From contig JAFZLD010000009.1 in the NCBI GenBank assembly GCA_017553505.1, forward strand, positions 84,254-148,253: a stretch of 64,000 bases of DNA, in the 5' to 3' direction. The stretch is from Lachnospiraceae bacterium. GTDB lineage: Bacteria; Bacillota; Clostridia; Lachnospirales; Lachnospiraceae. Below are positions 26,091 through 33,538 of the stretch, piece after piece (position 1 is the first letter of the stretch; every line of letters starts with the position of its first letter). The notes under the pieces are model-generated. The model was not told the DNA's origin, did no database searches, and saw nothing but the letters and a program-made list of their open reading frames with translations. A program made the position numbers and the translations under genes.

Positions 26091-27116
26091 TTACTGGAGG
26101 CCGAGGCTTGTGTCTACAGCGTTGGTAACGGAATTTTTCTTAATGTAGTCTACGACTTCGTCGACCTTGGTGAATGCGAGGCCTACGTAGGAGTCGGCGC
26201 AACCGTAGTAAAGGGCGATGCGGCCGGTCTCTGAGTCGTGGATGGTGGCGCAAGGGAAGCATACGTTGGGTACGAATCCGCGCTCTTCATATTCCTCTTC
26301 GGGAGTGAGGAGGAAGTTGGTACAACGATACTTAACAATCGAAGGGTTGTCAATGTCTAAGATGGCGCCGCCGATGGAATATACGTAACCGCTGCAGGTT
26401 CCGCATACACCGTGGTAGAAAAGGAGCCAGCCTTCGGTGGTCTCGATGGGAGCTGCGCCGCCGCCGATCTTAAGTGATTCCCACCACTCGCTTCCGCGGC
26501 TCATAACGTGACGATGATGTCCCCAGTATTCCATGTCGGGGCTTTCGCTTACGAAGATGTCGCCGAAAGGTGTGTGTCCGGAATCGGAAGGTCTGGAAAG
26601 CAACATGAACTTGCCGTTTATCTTACGAGGGAACAGCACTGCGTTTCTGTTAAAAGGAATGAAAGGATTCTCGATTCTGGTGAAGGTCTTGAAATCCTGA
26701 GTCTTAGCCATTCCGATTGATGCTCCGAAGAAATCGCCGCACCAGATAATATAATATGTATCTTCAACTTTAACAAGTCTGGGATCGTATGCGTAATTGG
26801 GCATGAAGGGCTCGCCTTTTTCATTGACGAACTGAACCTTCTCGGGCTCGAACTCCCAATGAATGGCATCCTTGGATCGTCCTAAATATACATAAGGGAT
26901 ACCGTTGGTCTGCTCGCCTCTGAATACGCCGATGAAGCCGTCTTCGTAAGGAGCTACCGCGCTGTTAAAGATACGTGCTACGCCTTCGATAGGGTTTCTC
27001 TTTATAATTGGATTCTCGCTGTATCTCCAGACAGGAGCATTCTTAAGTCCTGCGGGCTTGTCCTGCCAGGGCATGTTCTTAACTGCGGGGCTGTTTAAAA
27101 TCTTAACTTCACTCAT
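26091..27116 (-). CDS. GH130 beta-mannooligosaccharide phosphorylase
   Basis: A 341-residue five-bladed beta-propeller phosphorylase of family GH130. These enzymes cleave beta-1,4-mannosyl linkages with phosphate to give mannose-1-phosphate. The segments ARIFNSAVAPYEDGFIGVFR and YAYDPRLVKVEDTYYIIWCG hold the conserved active-site region and the propeller Asp residues. The ATG at 27116 is chosen because GAGAGGA lies nine bases upstream; a GTG at 27134 would overlap that site. Whether it prefers mannosyl-glucose or longer mannooligosaccharides cannot be told. It is the first gene of the manA-lacI operon. Confidence 0.9.
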   Translation of the reverse strand: MSEVKILNSPAVKNMPWQDKPAGLKNAPVWRYSENPIIKRNPIEGVARIFNSAVAPYEDGFIGVFRGEQTNGIPYVYLGRSKDAIHWEFEPEKVQFVNEKGEPFMPNYAYDPRLVKVEDTYYIIWCGDFFGASIGMAKTQDFKTFTRIENPFIPFNRNAVLFPRKINGKFMLLSRPSDSGHTPFGDIFVSESPDMEYWGHHRHVMSRGSEWWESLKIGGGAAPIETTEGWLLFYHGVCGTCSGYVYSIGGAILDIDNPSIVKYRCTNFLLTPEEEYEERGFVPNVCFPCATIHDSETGRIALYYGCADSYVGLAFTKVDEVVDYIKKNSVTNAVDTSLGLQ

Positions 27117-27171
27117 ATTGCATAATCCTCTCACATTTTGTTGTATTTGTCTTGTGTTGAATTCTTAATAA

Positions 27172-27362
27172 TAACTTAATTTAAGTTACAGTCAGAATTT
27201 GTTAGGTTTTTGTAACTTAACAAATCTCTTCCTATATCACAGTACTATCTTATCGGCGCAATTGCAAGTGTTTTCGGGAAAGTTTGTCAGAATGTGGCAA
27301 TGAGATTTTGTCGGGATTGTAGAGAATTGACAGAGGATTTGGTTTTTGTTAAGTTACAAAAA
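27172..27362. promoter_or_regulatory. GH130 promoter region with TTAAGTTAC repeats
   Basis: A perfect 17-bp palindrome, TAACTTAA-t-TTAAGTTA, lies at 27172-27188 between plausible -35 (CTGACT) and -10 (TATTAT) boxes on the minus strand. The 18-mer TTTGTTAAGTTACAAAAA occurs exactly at 27345-27362 on the plus strand and inverted at 27207-27224. Such paired sites could be bound by one regulator with DNA looping; the locus LacI protein is a candidate but the sites lack the usual central CG. Confidence 0.5.
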
Positions 27363-27452
27363 TTTATTGGTGGCGGGGTGGCGAAATTTGGGCGGTGCGG
27401 GCGTTTTACGGTACGCGGTCGGACGGGTTGAGGCACGTGAGGAGGTTCTTTT

Positions 27453-27806
27453 CCCACCTTATGGTAGTTTTTCTGCGCAAGGTGTGAAAGGTTAGGTTTA
27501 CATAACTTTGTCATTTCGCACCTTTTGTTGATTTTGGCTTCTGAGGTGGGAATCTTAGGACTTCTTCAATGGTATGAATTCACACCTTTTTGTCGATTTA
27601 AGTCATAAGGTGTGAATTGTAGCTGTTGTGTTGAGCTTTCTTTTCCCACCTTTTGACGGATATGGGGCTTAAGGTGTGAAATATGATTGGGGTAATGCTT
27701 ACTATTTTCCCACCTTATGATAGAAACCTGCTCCGAGGTGCGATTTACGTAAAAAAGGAAGTTTCCTGCTGTCCCACCTTATCCATAAAAGTAGCTTGGA
27801 GGTGGG
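27453..27806. repeat. Array V: six 34-bp inverted-repeat units at an exact 64-bp period
   Basis: Units are at 27453-27486, 27517-27550, 27581-27614, 27645-27678, 27709-27742 and 27773-27806. Starts are exactly 64 bp apart five times in a row. Each unit has a left arm C-N-CACCTT and a right arm RAGGTG-N-G around an 18-bp variable interior. The arms extend outward into TTT/AAA, giving a half-site TTTCNCACCTT repeated twelve times. The 30-bp separators between units share no sequence beyond the flanking AA and TT. At the second arm position the two arms of a unit fail to pair in four of six units, which argues against selection for an RNA stem. It lies in non-coding DNA between the mannan genes. 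Function unknown. Confidence 0.88.
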
Positions 27807-27832
27807 ATTTTCATCTTTGAATGAAGAATAAT

Positions 27833-28116
27833 CCCATCCATATTTGATGGAAATTGCCATGGAAGGGGGCGACGCGGATGCTAAATGTTAGGTTTTACCC
27901 TTCCATATAGCTAACTTTGGCATGTAGATGGGGTTTCGATGAAGCCATGATAGAAAATACCCCCCTCCATATGAGCATTATTGGCTCCGTGGTAGGGGGA
28001 ATATTTCTTTTCCGCCCCTGCCATTTCTTTGTTTAATGCAACATGGATGGGGTGGCTGACGAAATGATATACGAAAATGCCCCATCCATATATGTAATTC
28101 TGTCAATTTGGTAGGG
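27833..28116. repeat. Array W: five 35-36 bp inverted-repeat units, about 65-bp period
   Basis: Units are at about 27833-27867, 27898-27932, 27962-27997, 28016-28051 and 28081-28116. The half-site is CCCWNCCAT (right arms read ATGGNWGGG), with 17-18 bp interiors. Successive right arms are 65, 65, 54 and 65 bp apart, so one central gap is 11 bp short. The fourth arm position differs between left and right arms in all five units. The arm resembles the array V arm (CCCACCTTATG against CCCATCCATAT), so the two adjacent arrays may share an origin. Function unknown. Confidence 0.75.
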
Positions 28117-28133
28117 TTCGCAGACTTTTTGAG

Positions 28134-28181
28134 GCAAAAGAAGCCCCTTCCTTTAAGGTCAAACAGGCAAAAAGGAAGGGG
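28134..28181 (-). terminator. GH36 terminator
   Basis: CCCCTTCCTTT and AAAGGAAGGGG form an 11-bp stem around a 16-nt loop, followed on the minus strand by CTTCTTTT. It lies 25 bp past the GH36 stop and starts 63 bp from the last array W unit. Confidence 0.8.
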
Positions 28182-28205
28182 TATGCGTTATATATATGTG
28201 ATTAT

Positions 28206-30398
28206 CTAGACTTCTTCAAGATGGATCAGCGTGGACTTGAAGTCGCCCCAGCTGCGGGGGATGGGGAGGCCGGCGTACATTAGGGTGTCGGCGCCGTAGT
28301 TGCGGCCGGATTCGCAGTCGCGGTAGGTCTTCTGCGGGTCGAGGCCTTGGAGGCAGAGGGTGCGCGACTTGAAGTTCGGGTGGTTGAGCACCTGAACGAA
28401 GGTCACGAGAATCTCGCGCTCGTCCTGCGACTTCACCATCCAGGCGTCGTATTCGCCGTTGTCGGCCAAAGAAGCCAGACGGTAATAGTCACCTTCGCGA
28501 ACGAGGTCATTGTACTTGTGATACTGCGCCACTTGAATCGGTATCTGGGCGCGGTCTTCCACCGAAATCTTGGTGATGTCGAGTTCGTAGCCGAAGGTGC
28601 CTGCGAGGGCGACGTGGCCGCGGGTCTTGAAAGGTGTGACGCGACCGACTGCGTGGTTGGGGCAATCGGAGACGTGGGCGCCCATTGTGGAAAGCGGATA
28701 AATCAGCGCTGTTCCTTCCTGAATGGAGAGGCGCTCGATGGCGTCGGTATCGTCGGAAGTCCAAATCTGCGGGCTGTAATAAAGCATGCCGGGATCGAAG
28801 CGAGCGCCGCCGCCGGAACAATTCTCTATCAATAAATCAGGAAACGTAGTAACCAGCTTCTCCTGCAGGCGATAAACTGCAAGCACATATCGATGATAAA
28901 GCTCGCCCTGTCTGTCGGCGGGAAGGCCTGCGCTGTAAAGGTCCGCAAGCTGGCGATTCATGTCCCACTTGAGGTATTCAATGTTGGCGCTCTTAAGAAC
29001 TGTCTCGATGCTATGCCAGGTATGCTCCCACACTTCGGGGCGGGTTAAGTCAAGCACGAGCTGGTTGCGCGAAAGTCCGGGCGCGCGCCCGGGTATCTGA
29101 ATCGCCCAGTCAGGGTGCGCTCTGTAAAGGTCTGAATCCGGGCTCACCATCTCGGGCTCCATCCAAATGCCGAACTTAAGGCCGAGCTTGTTAACTTCGT
29201 CCACGAGGTACTTTAGCCCGCCCGGCAACTTTTCTTCGTTGACCGTCCAGTCGCCGAGAGCCCTGTTGTCGTCGTAACGATTGCCGAACCAGCCGTCGTC
29301 CATAACGAGCATCTCGATGCCGAGTGCCGCCGCGTCTCTTGCTATAGAAAGAAGCTTCTCCGTATCAAAATTAAAGTAAGTCGCTTCCCAGTTATTAATA
29401 AGAATGGGGCGCTTTTTATGTAAGAATTTGCTTCTGATTAAGTGATTTCTGTACAGATTATGGAAGCTTCGTGTCATCGCTCCTAGGCCTTCAGCCGAGT
29501 ACGTCATTACTGCTTCGGGAGTGGCAAAAGAATCTCCCGCTTCAAGCTTCCACTTAAAGTTATAGGGGTTAATGCCCATCTCTGCATGAATAAAATTAAA
29601 CTGATCGAGGTCGGCCTGCGCTACGAAGTTACCTGAATAAATAAAATTGAAGCCGTAAACTTCGCCTTGCGTCTCCGTCAGGTTCTTGTCGGTAATGGCC
29701 ATAAAGGGATGTTCCTGGTGACTTGACTCGCCACGTCTTGAAGAAACTCCCTGGAAGCCGTGGGCAATCTTTCTAAACTCTTTGTGACGCTCTCGCGCCC
29801 ATGAGCCGTGAAGTGTAAGCAGATTATAATCTTTGTTCTCGAGGTTTAATGTGGTTGACATAACTCGAGTAATAAATACCGGGCTGGCACCGTCATTTAT
29901 AATCCGTGCGCTGCGTGTAATACAATCGGTATCGGCGAAAACTGAGTATGAAAGAATGACTGTGAGCTTAATAATAGGATCTCGTAAAGTCACTTCCAAC
30001 GTCTCAACCGACTTCTCGTCACCAAAAGTTGCGGGTAATCCCTCGAGCGGATTCTTGCCCTTATAAATCTTATGGTTTACATATTGAAGCTCGGTGGCAG
30101 TTGTCCCGTCGGCAAGTTCAATCTCAAGCGCGTGACTCCTGTAATCGCCGATTCCGCCCGTAGAATACTCAAAAGGAGCAAAATCAAGAAAGCTGTTCTT
30201 GTCCTTAGTATTGACTCCCGGAAGGATATCGCCGTCGTAGAGCCTTGACACATAACGTGCGTTATCTATATCATTTCTAATCTTGTGGCCGTAGTAATAA
30301 TGAATCAGATAGCCGAAGTCATCGTCTATTCCGAATATATAGCTGGTATGAGGAGTGTCTAACTTAAAGATTCTTTCTGCGTCGTTGTAAGTAATCAT
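28206..30398 (-). CDS. GH36 alpha-galactosidase
   Basis: A 730-residue alpha-galactosidase of family GH36, the long form of four-domain clostridial and Bifidobacterium enzymes. The N-terminal beta-supersandwich is followed by a (beta/alpha)8 barrel. The nucleophile Asp lies in YLKWDMNR near residue 480 and the acid/base Asp in WTSDDTDAIERL near residue 546. The MVMDDGWFGNRYDD and LKFGIWMEPEMVSPDSDL segments are family signatures. It would remove alpha-1,6-galactose from galacto(gluco)mannan oligosaccharides. No signal peptide is present, so it acts in the cytosol. It is probably co-transcribed with the CE2-like esterase gene upstream. Confidence 0.95.
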   Translation of the reverse strand: MITYNDAERIFKLDTPHTSYIFGIDDDFGYLIHYYYGHKIRNDIDNARYVSRLYDGDILPGVNTKDKNSFLDFAPFEYSTGGIGDYRSHALEIELADGTTATELQYVNHKIYKGKNPLEGLPATFGDEKSVETLEVTLRDPIIKLTVILSYSVFADTDCITRSARIINDGASPVFITRVMSTTLNLENKDYNLLTLHGSWARERHKEFRKIAHGFQGVSSRRGESSHQEHPFMAITDKNLTETQGEVYGFNFIYSGNFVAQADLDQFNFIHAEMGINPYNFKWKLEAGDSFATPEAVMTYSAEGLGAMTRSFHNLYRNHLIRSKFLHKKRPILINNWEATYFNFDTEKLLSIARDAAALGIEMLVMDDGWFGNRYDDNRALGDWTVNEEKLPGGLKYLVDEVNKLGLKFGIWMEPEMVSPDSDLYRAHPDWAIQIPGRAPGLSRNQLVLDLTRPEVWEHTWHSIETVLKSANIEYLKWDMNRQLADLYSAGLPADRQGELYHRYVLAVYRLQEKLVTTFPDLLIENCSGGGARFDPGMLYYSPQIWTSDDTDAIERLSIQEGTALIYPLSTMGAHVSDCPNHAVGRVTPFKTRGHVALAGTFGYELDITKISVEDRAQIPIQVAQYHKYNDLVREGDYYRLASLADNGEYDAWMVKSQDEREILVTFVQVLNHPNFKSRTLCLQGLDPQKTYRDCESGRNYGADTLMYAGLPIPRSWGDFKSTLIHLEEV

Positions 30399-30520
30399 GT
30401 GAGTGTCCTCTTATTTTGTTATGTAAACCATTATGAACTGCGGTCCACTTTGTTATGTAAACCACACGCTCACCATAGTTATGTTAACTATATTCCATGT
30501 TATGTTAACTAGTCTTCTTT
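30399..30520. promoter_or_regulatory. Four direct copies of GTTATGTWAAC upstream of GH36
   Basis: The 122-bp gap between the CE2-like stop and the GH36 start holds GTTATGTAAAC at about 30418 and 30452 and GTTATGTTAAC at about 30478 and 30499. The spacing shrinks (34, 26, 21 bp). GTTATGTTAAC also occurs at 7300-7310, and related TTATGTAAA words before the His-rich GTPase gene. They may be regulator sites, but the word also turns up inside genes. Confidence 0.4.
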
Positions 30521-31657
30521 TTACAGATTTCCTTCCGGCTCCCTGTACTCCCTGCCGAACTTCTGCGACAGGTACTCTCCCAGCACTCGCGCCGACTCAA
30601 TATGCGACTTATAGCCGGGGTGGCTGTGTGAGCCGACGGTCACTTCATCGATATTGGGAAGGTCAAGAAATGCTACGTTGTCATCGCCGGTGTCTGCACG
30701 GAACTTGTCCATGGCTTCAAGAATCGCGGGCTTCATTTCGTTGCCCAGCATTCCGTAAGCCCACAGAATGTGGCTCGTAGGATTCAAGCGACGAAGCAGC
30801 AAAAGAAAGTCATACACCGCATCGATAAACTTCTGCAAATCTTCCCTTACAAACGACTCGTCGGGATTGCGACGATTCTTAAACGTTCCCATGCCCGGAA
30901 TCTCGAGCGGGGGCGTGTTAAAAGAAGAATTGTCGTTGGTGCCGAGGTTAACGATTATAGCATCGGGTTTCCAAGCTTCGTAATCGTTAGCTCTGCCGGC
31001 GCCTAGTTTTTCGTTAATCGGGCCCCAGGAAAGTCCGCAAATCGGTTCATACACTTTCGGTATCTGATGTCGCACATCGTTGTCCCAGCCTGAGTATACG
31101 CCCCAACCGCCCTGCGAAATAATGCGTACGTCAGCCTTCATAGCCTTTTCGATGATATTGGCGTAGTGACGGCTCGAGCTCATGTACATTGCAAGCCAGT
31201 CAGTGTCTCCGTTGGCGCCGTAAGTGCCTTCGCCGGAAGTTACGCTGTCGCCGATGAACTCGAGTTTAAAATCATTCTCGGGTACCGGAAAGAAGTTGCC
31301 GTCGGTGCGAAAGCCCTTAACCAGCACATGGCACAAATCGTCCTCGCTCATGGCCTGGAGCTCCCGGTAGAACTTAACGTTCTTGACAACTCCCGGAGTC
31401 ATGGAGCGGAAAAGGCAGACCGACCTGTCTTCTTTGAGCAACATGCGACGGCTCATGAGGGCACCGTTTAACTCTATAGCAATCCAGGGCTCGTGGAAGC
31501 CGTGGTCCACCTCTAAATCTATCCATAGTTCGGAACCGTCACAGTTCACCTCAACGCCGGAATGGTTCCAAAAAAGCGGAAGCGGCGATGCGTCCTGCAC
31601 CGTGCGGCCGTGAATCTTTTTATTTGCAATTTCCCGAATATCGTATGCTTTAAGCAC
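30521..31657 (-). CDS. CE2-like SGNH acetyl esterase (probable mannan-oligosaccharide deacetylase)
   Basis: A 378-residue esterase with the CE2 layout: an N-terminal jelly-roll of about 125 residues and a C-terminal SGNH hydrolase domain. The nucleophile motif is FIGDSVTSGEG with Ser138, block III is VNLGTND near 245-251, and the catalytic His is in SHSHPGYKSH near 351. CE2 enzymes remove 6-O-acetyl groups, and in Roseburia they act with CE17 on acetylated mannan oligosaccharides. No signal peptide is present. Its promoter region contains an AAACGTTT palindrome that fits LacI-family control. Co-location with GH36, GH130 and ManA supports a mannan role. Confidence 0.85.
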   Translation of the reverse strand: MLKAYDIREIANKKIHGRTVQDASPLPLFWNHSGVEVNCDGSELWIDLEVDHGFHEPWIAIELNGALMSRRMLLKEDRSVCLFRSMTPGVVKNVKFYRELQAMSEDDLCHVLVKGFRTDGNFFPVPENDFKLEFIGDSVTSGEGTYGANGDTDWLAMYMSSSRHYANIIEKAMKADVRIISQGGWGVYSGWDNDVRHQIPKVYEPICGLSWGPINEKLGAGRANDYEAWKPDAIIVNLGTNDNSSFNTPPLEIPGMGTFKNRRNPDESFVREDLQKFIDAVYDFLLLLRRLNPTSHILWAYGMLGNEMKPAILEAMDKFRADTGDDNVAFLDLPNIDEVTVGSHSHPGYKSHIESARVLGEYLSQKFGREYREPEGNL

Positions 31658-31706
31658 TTGTAACCTCCCACGCCCTGAGAAAGGGCTTCTTTTACTGACA
31701 ATTCTG

Positions 31707-31725
31707 ATTATATCAAAAAACGTTT
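31707..31725 (-). promoter_or_regulatory. CE2-like gene promoter with LacI-type operator candidate
   Basis: On the minus strand TATAAT (31707-31712) lies about 50 bp before the gene. Just upstream, GTGAAACGTTTTTTG contains the palindrome AAACGTTT (31718-31725) with a central CG, as is usual for LacI-family operators. It sits in the spacer between -35 and -10. Confidence 0.5.
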
Positions 31726-31817
31726 CACTTTCTACAGGGGACTTGCAAAAATCACGATTTTCTGTAAAATAAAAAAGGTTAAACGTTAATTGTATTATTT
31801 ATAAGAAAGGTTTTTAC

Positions 31818-33455
31818 ATGATTGCAGCTAATAATGTAACCTTCAGAGTGGGCAAGAAAGCCCTTTTTGAAGACGTAAATATCAAATTTACCGAGGGAAA
31901 CTGCTACGGTCTTATCGGTGCCAACGGTGCCGGCAAGTCCACATTCCTTAAGATTCTCTCCGGTGCGCTTGAGACCACTTCCGGCGATATCACCATCACC
32001 CCCGGCCAGCGTCTCTCCGTCCTTGAGCAGGACCACTTTAAGTACGATGCTTTCCCCGTTATGGATACGGTTATCATGGGTAACAAGCGTCTCTACGATA
32101 TTATGAAAGAGAAAGACGCAATTTATGCCAAAGAAGACTTCTCTGACGAGGACGGTATCCGCGCTTCCGAGCTTGAAGCTGAGTTTGCAGAGCTTGACGG
32201 TTGGGAGGCTGAGTCCAATGCGGCTATGCTTCTTAACGGTCTTGGTATCGAGACAGAGCTTCACTACTCCATGGTCGGCGACCTTGACGGTAACCAGAAG
32301 GTGAAGGTGCTCCTTGCGAAGGCGCTTTTCGGTAACCCCGACATTCTTCTTCTCGACGAGCCCACTAACCACTTGGACCTCGACGCTATCGCATGGCTTG
32401 AAGAGTTCCTTATTAATTTTGAGAACACCGTTATCGTAGTCAGCCACGACAGATACTTCCTTAACAAGGTCTGCACACACACCGCAGACATCGACTACGG
32501 CAAGATTCAGCTCTACGCCGGCAACTACGACTTCTGGTACGAGTCTTCACAGCTTCTCATCAAGCAGATGAAAGAAGCCAATAAAAAGAAAGAAGAAAAG
32601 ATCAAAGAGTTACAGGAATTCATCTCCCGTTTCTCCGCCAACGCTTCCAAGTCCAAGCAGGCTACTTCACGTAAGCGTGCTCTTGAGAAGATTGAGCTTG
32701 ACGAGATTAAGCCTTCTTCACGTAAATATCCTTACATCGATTTCAGACCCGAGCGTGAAATCGGTAACGAAGTCCTTACTGTTGAGGGCCTTACCAAGAC
32801 TATCAACGGTGAAAAGGTTCTTGATAATGTGTCATTTATCCTTGGTCACGACGACAAGGTTGCTTTTGTCGGTTCCAATGAGCTTGCCAAGACTACTCTT
32901 TTCAAGATCTTAGCCGGCGAGATGGAGCCCGATGCGGGAACATTTAAGTGGGGCGTAACGACTTCTTTGGCCTACTTCCCCAAGGATCCCGGCGATGAGT
33001 TCAACAACGACTACACCATCGTTGACTGGCTTACAGGCTACTCTCCCATCAAGGACGTAACTTATGTGCGTGGTTATCTCGGTCGTATGCTTTTTGCGGG
33101 CGAGGACGGTGTTAAGAAGGTTAAGGTTCTCTCCGGTGGTGAGAAGGTGCGTTGCCTTCTTTCCAAGATGATGATTTCCGGTGCGAACTGCCTTATCTTC
33201 GATGAGCCTACCAACCACCTTGACATGGAATCCATCACCGCTCTTAACAACGGTATGATTAAGTTCCCGGGTGTTGAGCTGTTCTCCTGTCACGACCACC
33301 AGGTTGTGGAGACCACCGCTAACCGCATCATCGAATTTCTTCCTAACGGAACCATCATCGACAAGGTTACCACCTACGACGAATACCTTGCCAACGACGA
33401 AATGGCCAGAAAGAGAACCGTCTTTGTGGCTAACCGCGAGGATGACGAAGAATAA
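31818..33455 (+). CDS. ABC-F family ATP-binding protein (YbiT-like)
   Basis: A 545-residue soluble protein with two tandem ABC ATPase domains and no membrane segment. Domain one has Walker A GANGAGKST, a signature region and Walker B ILLLDEPTNHLDLDAI. A charged helical linker follows at about 245-300. Domain two has LSGGEKVR and CLIFDEPTNHLDMESI, but its Walker A reads GSNELAKTT, where the Gly before Lys is Ala. ABC-F proteins act on the ribosome as translation or antibiotic-protection factors. A promoter (TTGCAA-16-TAAAAT) and a strong terminator frame it as a single gene. Confidence 0.93.
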   Translation: MIAANNVTFRVGKKALFEDVNIKFTEGNCYGLIGANGAGKSTFLKILSGALETTSGDITITPGQRLSVLEQDHFKYDAFPVMDTVIMGNKRLYDIMKEKDAIYAKEDFSDEDGIRASELEAEFAELDGWEAESNAAMLLNGLGIETELHYSMVGDLDGNQKVKVLLAKALFGNPDILLLDEPTNHLDLDAIAWLEEFLINFENTVIVVSHDRYFLNKVCTHTADIDYGKIQLYAGNYDFWYESSQLLIKQMKEANKKKEEKIKELQEFISRFSANASKSKQATSRKRALEKIELDEIKPSSRKYPYIDFRPEREIGNEVLTVEGLTKTINGEKVLDNVSFILGHDDKVAFVGSNELAKTTLFKILAGEMEPDAGTFKWGVTTSLAYFPKDPGDEFNNDYTIVDWLTGYSPIKDVTYVRGYLGRMLFAGEDGVKKVKVLSGGEKVRCLLSKMMISGANCLIFDEPTNHLDMESITALNNGMIKFPGVELFSCHDHQVVETTANRIIEFLPNGTIIDKVTTYDEYLANDEMARKRTVFVANREDDEE

Positions 33456-33461
33456 TAATTT

Positions 33462-33490
33462 AAAGGGAAGCTTGCGCTTCCCTTTATTTC
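33462..33490 (+). terminator. ABC-F gene terminator
   Basis: AAAGGGAAGC-ttgc-GCTTCCCTTT is a perfect 10-bp stem followed by ATTTC, just after the ABC-F stop. The T-run is short. Confidence 0.75.
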
Positions 33491-33538
33491 TAGCCAAGTT
33501 TATCGATAGGGTCCGAAATAATAAAGGGAGGTCAGCTT

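Larger units (their letters stand above)
27117..28205. other. 1.1-kb non-coding region between GH130 and GH36
   Basis: No gene is credible here. From GH130 outwards it holds the GH130 promoter with TTAAGTTAC repeats (27172-27362), a GC-rich stretch without clear structure (27363-27450), array V (27453-27806), array W (27833-28116) and the GH36 terminator (28134-28181). A 75-codon open frame at 27287-27514 runs through this DNA, but it is of low-complexity composition and is not taken as a gene. Confidence 0.8.

Noticed and set aside
27287-27514. 75-codon minus-strand open frame in the non-coding gap
   Set aside because: No ribosome site, low-complexity composition, and it runs through array V.
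27453-27806. Array V as a string of RNA hairpins under stem selection
   Set aside because: Not excluded, but disfavoured: the second arm position is mismatched in four of six units with no compensation.
27453-28116. Arrays V and W as a CRISPR locus
   Set aside because: The 34-36 plus 28-30 bp geometry is CRISPR-like, but only the outer arms are conserved and unit interiors are all different. No cas genes are in the window.
31779-32480. 233-codon minus-strand frame
   Set aside because: Antisense to the ABC-F ATPase domain; no independent support.
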